Assembly: GCA_028277185.1 (NCBI GenBank)
Contig: JANQGQ010000042.1
Coordinates: 1 to 57,295, forward strand
DNA length: 57,295 bases
DNA from: Woeseiaceae bacterium
GTDB lineage: Bacteria; Pseudomonadota; Gammaproteobacteria; Steroidobacterales; Woeseiaceae
Direction: 5' to 3'
The notes below the pieces were generated by a model, which worked only from the letters and a program-made list of their open reading frames with translations, was not told where the DNA came from and did not search any database. Below, one piece after another: positions 54,225 through 57,295 of this stretch (within the stretch, counting starts at the first letter, position 1; every line of letters starts with the position of its first letter). Position numbers and translations under genes: made by a program.

Positions 54225-55591
54225 TGGCCTTATCGATTCGCTCACAACTGATTGCGGTCACGGTCTTTTTCGCCGTTACTTCGGTTTCTTCGAACATCGT
54301 CTTCGCAGATCGGTTGAAGCCTAACGTGATCCTGATTGTGACTGACGATCAGGGCATCGGGGACGTGGGCGCGTTCGGTGCCGAGGACATACATACACCA
54401 AACCTCGATCGAATCGCGGCAAGCGGTGTTCGCTTCAATCAGTTCTACGCGACCGCATCGATCTGCTCGCCATCCCGAGCGTCGATTATGACCGGCCTGA
54501 TCCCGCAGCGTGCTGGAGTGCCCGGAAACGTACAGTCGTATCCACGGCCGCCGACAGGCATGCCAGCAGAGCGCGTAACAATCGCGGACATGCTCAAGGC
54601 CGAGGGTTACCGCACCGCACAGATCGGAAAATGGCACCTTGGCTGGGCGAAGGGCCTGACACCGAACGACCAGGGTTTCGACTACGCGTTTGGACACATT
54701 GGCGGCGTAATCGACAACTGGTCGCATTTCTACTACTGGAGAGGGCCCAACAGGCACGACCTCCACAGGAATAACCAGGAAGTCTTTCACGATGGAGAGT
54801 ACTTCCAGGATCTGGTGCTCAATGAAGCGATCGGATTTATCGACGAATCAGGAGAGCAGCCGTTTTTTGTTTTCTATTCGCTCAATGCACCGCACTATCC
54901 ATATCAGGGCGAGGTCAAATGGATCGAGTACTACCGCAGTGAGGGAGTTAAACACCCGCGGGACCTCTACAATGCGTTCGTCAGCTCGATGGACGAACGC
55001 ATTGGACTCCTGCTGGATGCTCTTGAGTCCCGCGGGCTCACCGAAAGTACGATTATCCTGTTTCAGTCGGATCACGGGCATTCAACGGAAGAGCGCGCTC
55101 ACTGGGGAGGTGGAAGCGCCGGGATTTACCGTGGTGCCAAGTTTTCTTTGTTCGAGGGCGGGATTCGTGTGCCCGCGATGATCAGCTGGCCTAAGGTCTT
55201 TCCAGCCGGTGAGGCTCGTGACCAGTTCGCCACAGGCAACGATTGGTTGCCAACTCTGGCCGATATTCTCGACATTGACGTAAGTGCGCTTAGGCTCGAT
55301 GGGCACAGCCTGCTGCCGGTCCTTGAGAACGCGGAGGAGGAGTCGGCGTATCGAAGCTATGTGTGGGATCTGGCCGGGCGCTCGGCGGTTCGCGCCGGAC
55401 CCTGGAAGCTTCTGATTCGGCCCCTCGACACCACGGAGCGACACAATCCCGGCGAGTTGCCGGCACGAGATCAGAGATTTCTCGTCAATCTTGAAGACGA
55501 CCCGTCCGAAGTAACGAACCTCGCGGCACAAAATCCGGAGATTGTCGAGCGATTGATTGAGATTCGGAGACAACACCGCGCCAGGTACTAA
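54224..55591 (+). CDS. Type I (formylglycine) sulfatase
   Basis: A 455-residue exported sulfatase of the alkaline-phosphatase superfamily. It has a signal peptide (LIAVTVFFAVTSVSSNIVFA), metal-binding Asp41-Asp42 in VTDDQGIGD, and the sulfatase signature CSPSRASIMTG with Cys81, the residue converted to formylglycine by a maturase; GKWHLGW and QSDHGHSTEE supply further active-site residues. No maturase gene is in the window, so it must be encoded elsewhere. Its place in the operon implies that the target glycan carries sulfate, perhaps on mannose. The ATG at 54224 is chosen for coupling to the preceding short ORF. Confidence 0.88.
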   Translation: MALSIRSQLIAVTVFFAVTSVSSNIVFADRLKPNVILIVTDDQGIGDVGAFGAEDIHTPNLDRIAASGVRFNQFYATASICSPSRASIMTGLIPQRAGVPGNVQSYPRPPTGMPAERVTIADMLKAEGYRTAQIGKWHLGWAKGLTPNDQGFDYAFGHIGGVIDNWSHFYYWRGPNRHDLHRNNQEVFHDGEYFQDLVLNEAIGFIDESGEQPFFVFYSLNAPHYPYQGEVKWIEYYRSEGVKHPRDLYNAFVSSMDERIGLLLDALESRGLTESTIILFQSDHGHSTEERAHWGGGSAGIYRGAKFSLFEGGIRVPAMISWPKVFPAGEARDQFATGNDWLPTLADILDIDVSALRLDGHSLLPVLENAEEESAYRSYVWDLAGRSAVRAGPWKLLIRPLDTTERHNPGELPARDQRFLVNLEDDPSEVTNLAAQNPEIVERLIEIRRQHRARY

Positions 55592-55756
55592 CGCAACTAT
55601 CGTATATTCGGTGCCTGTCTCGAAGTCCACGGCCTGTCGACGGGTCAGGGGCACGTGGCTAAGGCGTGGCGTCACGGTTCCGGTGGCCGGAAGCTGTTGT
55701 GCGACGATTCGTCCGCGCGAATGCGGCAATAGACTGTTGGCAAATCAGGCACGATT

Positions 55757-56800
55757 ATGGCGGTGATCAATACGGCGCTTCTTTCCTTTGGATTGTCCGG
55801 GCGAGTGTTCCACGCACCGTTCATAGAACTGCATCCGGGCTTCAGGCTGGTCGGATGTTGGGAGCGATCCGCGAAGCGCATAGCTGACCGCTATCCTCAG
55901 GCGAAGAGCTTCGAAACGTTGCGGGACCTATTGGCCGACGAGTCGGTCGATCTTGTCGTCGTGAACACTCCAACCCAGACACACTATGACTATGCCAAAA
56001 AGGCTCTCGAAGCAGGAAAGCACGTCGTTGTAGAGAAGGCTTTTGCAGGTAACGCAGATGAGGCAGCCGAACTGCGCGATCTCGCCCGCGAAGCAGCAAG
56101 AAAACTCGCCGTGTTCCAGAATCGCCGTTGGGACAGCGACTTTTTGTCGGTAAGGGAGGTTCTCGAGGCGGGGTATCTGGGCGACATAGTTGAAGCCAAT
56201 TTCGGATTTCTCCGCTTTGATCCCGATCTAAGCGAGAAAAGTCACAAAGAAGAGCCAAGCTCGGGTGCTGGCATAGTCAAAGATCTTGGGTCGCATGTGA
56301 TCGATCAGGCAATAGCCGCGTTCGGGTTGCCTGAAGCTGTGTTCGCAGACATTGACATCACGCGACAGGGCTCCAGGGTCGACGACTATTTCGATATCTT
56401 GCTCTTCTATTCTGATATGCGCGTCCACGTCAAGGGTGGGTATTTCTTTAGACGACCGCTGGCTGAGTACTCGCTGTTCGGAAAAAACGGCTGTTATCTC
56501 AAGATGCGGAGTGACGTTCAGGAACGTCAACTGGATATGGGAATGAACCCTGATGATTCGGGTTACGGACGGGAGCCGGCGGGGCGCGAAGGCCGCCTGT
56601 ATCGGGGAGGTGGGAACGGAAGCGACCAGGAACTCATCACCGCACCACCGGGAAACTACATGAAGTTCTACGATGGCATGTATAGCGCGATTGTGGATGA
56701 CCTGTCAGAACCCGTCACGGCCGCCGACGGCGTGCGCGTCATGCGTGTCATCGACGCCGCATTTCAAAGCCAACAGTCCGGGCTGGTAGTACGGCTGTAG
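55757..56800 (+). CDS. Gfo/Idh/MocA-family oxidoreductase
   Basis: A 347-residue NAD(P)-dependent dehydrogenase. The N-terminal Rossmann domain has FGLSGRVFHAPFIE (residues about 11-24), a pattern of the YdgJ/IolW scyllo-inositol dehydrogenase branch, VVNTPTQTHYDYAKKALEAG, and VVVEKAFA, where the usual EKP reads EKA; the catalytic Lys is kept. The C-terminal domain has GSHVIDQAIAAFG. It follows the sulfatase by 165 bp in which I see no gene. It may oxidise a modified sugar released by the locus; the substrate is unknown. Confidence 0.85.
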   Translation: MAVINTALLSFGLSGRVFHAPFIELHPGFRLVGCWERSAKRIADRYPQAKSFETLRDLLADESVDLVVVNTPTQTHYDYAKKALEAGKHVVVEKAFAGNADEAAELRDLAREAARKLAVFQNRRWDSDFLSVREVLEAGYLGDIVEANFGFLRFDPDLSEKSHKEEPSSGAGIVKDLGSHVIDQAIAAFGLPEAVFADIDITRQGSRVDDYFDILLFYSDMRVHVKGGYFFRRPLAEYSLFGKNGCYLKMRSDVQERQLDMGMNPDDSGYGREPAGREGRLYRGGGNGSDQELITAPPGNYMKFYDGMYSAIVDDLSEPVTAADGVRVMRVIDAAFQSQQSGLVVRL

Positions 56801-57046
56801 CCTCAAGACAATTAGTCCGCCGACGTTGACGAGGGTTAAACGGCGCTTCTACTCCGCGGCGTGTCGATTCGCTATCAATGTGCATTGTTGCACTTCGCGA
56901 CGACTTGTTCGTATGGTTGCCGTGATTCCGCCGCAGAACTGGCCGGTTCCCGGTGCGAGATTGCCCGCTTCCCGACTGAAGGGGCGACATCGAGAACGGC
57001 ATCAGGACAAGATAGGCGCTAACAACTCATTGATTTAGAAGAGAGT

Positions 57047-57295
<249 letters not shown>

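Overview
The window reads as chromosomal DNA of a GC-rich, free-living, probably marine gammaproteobacterium. This is an inference from gene content: Mla-type lipid export, TonB-dependent receptors, OmpA with thrombospondin type-3 repeats, SorAB sulfite oxidation, DusA, a DmdC-like acyl-CoA dehydrogenase and FecI/FecR signalling. No rRNA, tRNA, CRISPR array, insertion sequence or phage gene was recognised. Genus cannot be fixed from the sequence alone.

Layout. 1-553 is repeat-rich intergenic DNA. 554-26844 is ordinary, densely packed metabolism and signalling: N-formylglutamate amidohydrolase with a YbdK-type ligase, a membrane diguanylate cyclase, an ArsC/aquaglyceroporin arsenic pair, a DUF4397 lipoprotein, two aldehyde dehydrogenases, an AraC-type DNA-binding fragment, a FadJ-like beta-oxidation enzyme, a TonB receptor, a 1104-residue BNR-propeller protein, an MscS channel, an EEP-family lipoprotein, a GAF/GGDEF/EAL protein, malic enzyme, an acetolactate-synthase-like TPP enzyme and a GFA-family protein. 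26976-29794 is a patchy accessory stretch that includes a chimeric pseudogene junction (27780-28810). 30049-33483 holds a DmdC-like acyl-CoA dehydrogenase and a SorAB sulfite dehydrogenase.

33574-35851 is the first accessory system of interest: an unannotated 39-codon lasso-peptide precursor gene (33663-33782), a strong intercistronic terminator hairpin, and a lasso cyclase (33936-35765). The leader carries the proteobacterial pattern P-L-I-x-L-G-x-A-S-x-x-T-x-G. The predicted 22-residue core has Gly1, candidate ring acceptors Glu7 and Glu9, and Cys at 8 and 22, so a disulfide-bearing lasso peptide is plausible. The leader peptidase/RRE gene (B) is missing; only a GTGA-coupled 29-codon stub follows the cyclase before the next operon. 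35807-41423 is an Mla/Mce lipid-transport operon, a DUF3313 protein and an OmpA-like porin.

41719-56800 is the second system: a carbohydrate-utilisation locus for mannose-containing, possibly sulfated, glycans. It has a divergent sugar-porter permease, FecI-type sigma factor, FecR, an STN-TonB receptor with an internal second signal peptide, a GH92 exo-alpha-mannosidase lipoprotein, a FucP-type permease, a PfkB sugar kinase, an AGE-family mannose isomerase/epimerase, a Cys-type sulfatase and a Gfo/Idh/MocA dehydrogenase. A coherent route would be: bind glycan at the TonB receptor, release mannose with GH92 (and sulfate with the sulfatase), import mannose, isomerise to fructose, phosphorylate to fructose-6-phosphate. 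Two strong hairpins flank the receptor gene, and a 38-codon ORF is coupled on both sides between the isomerase and the sulfatase. The window ends inside dusA.
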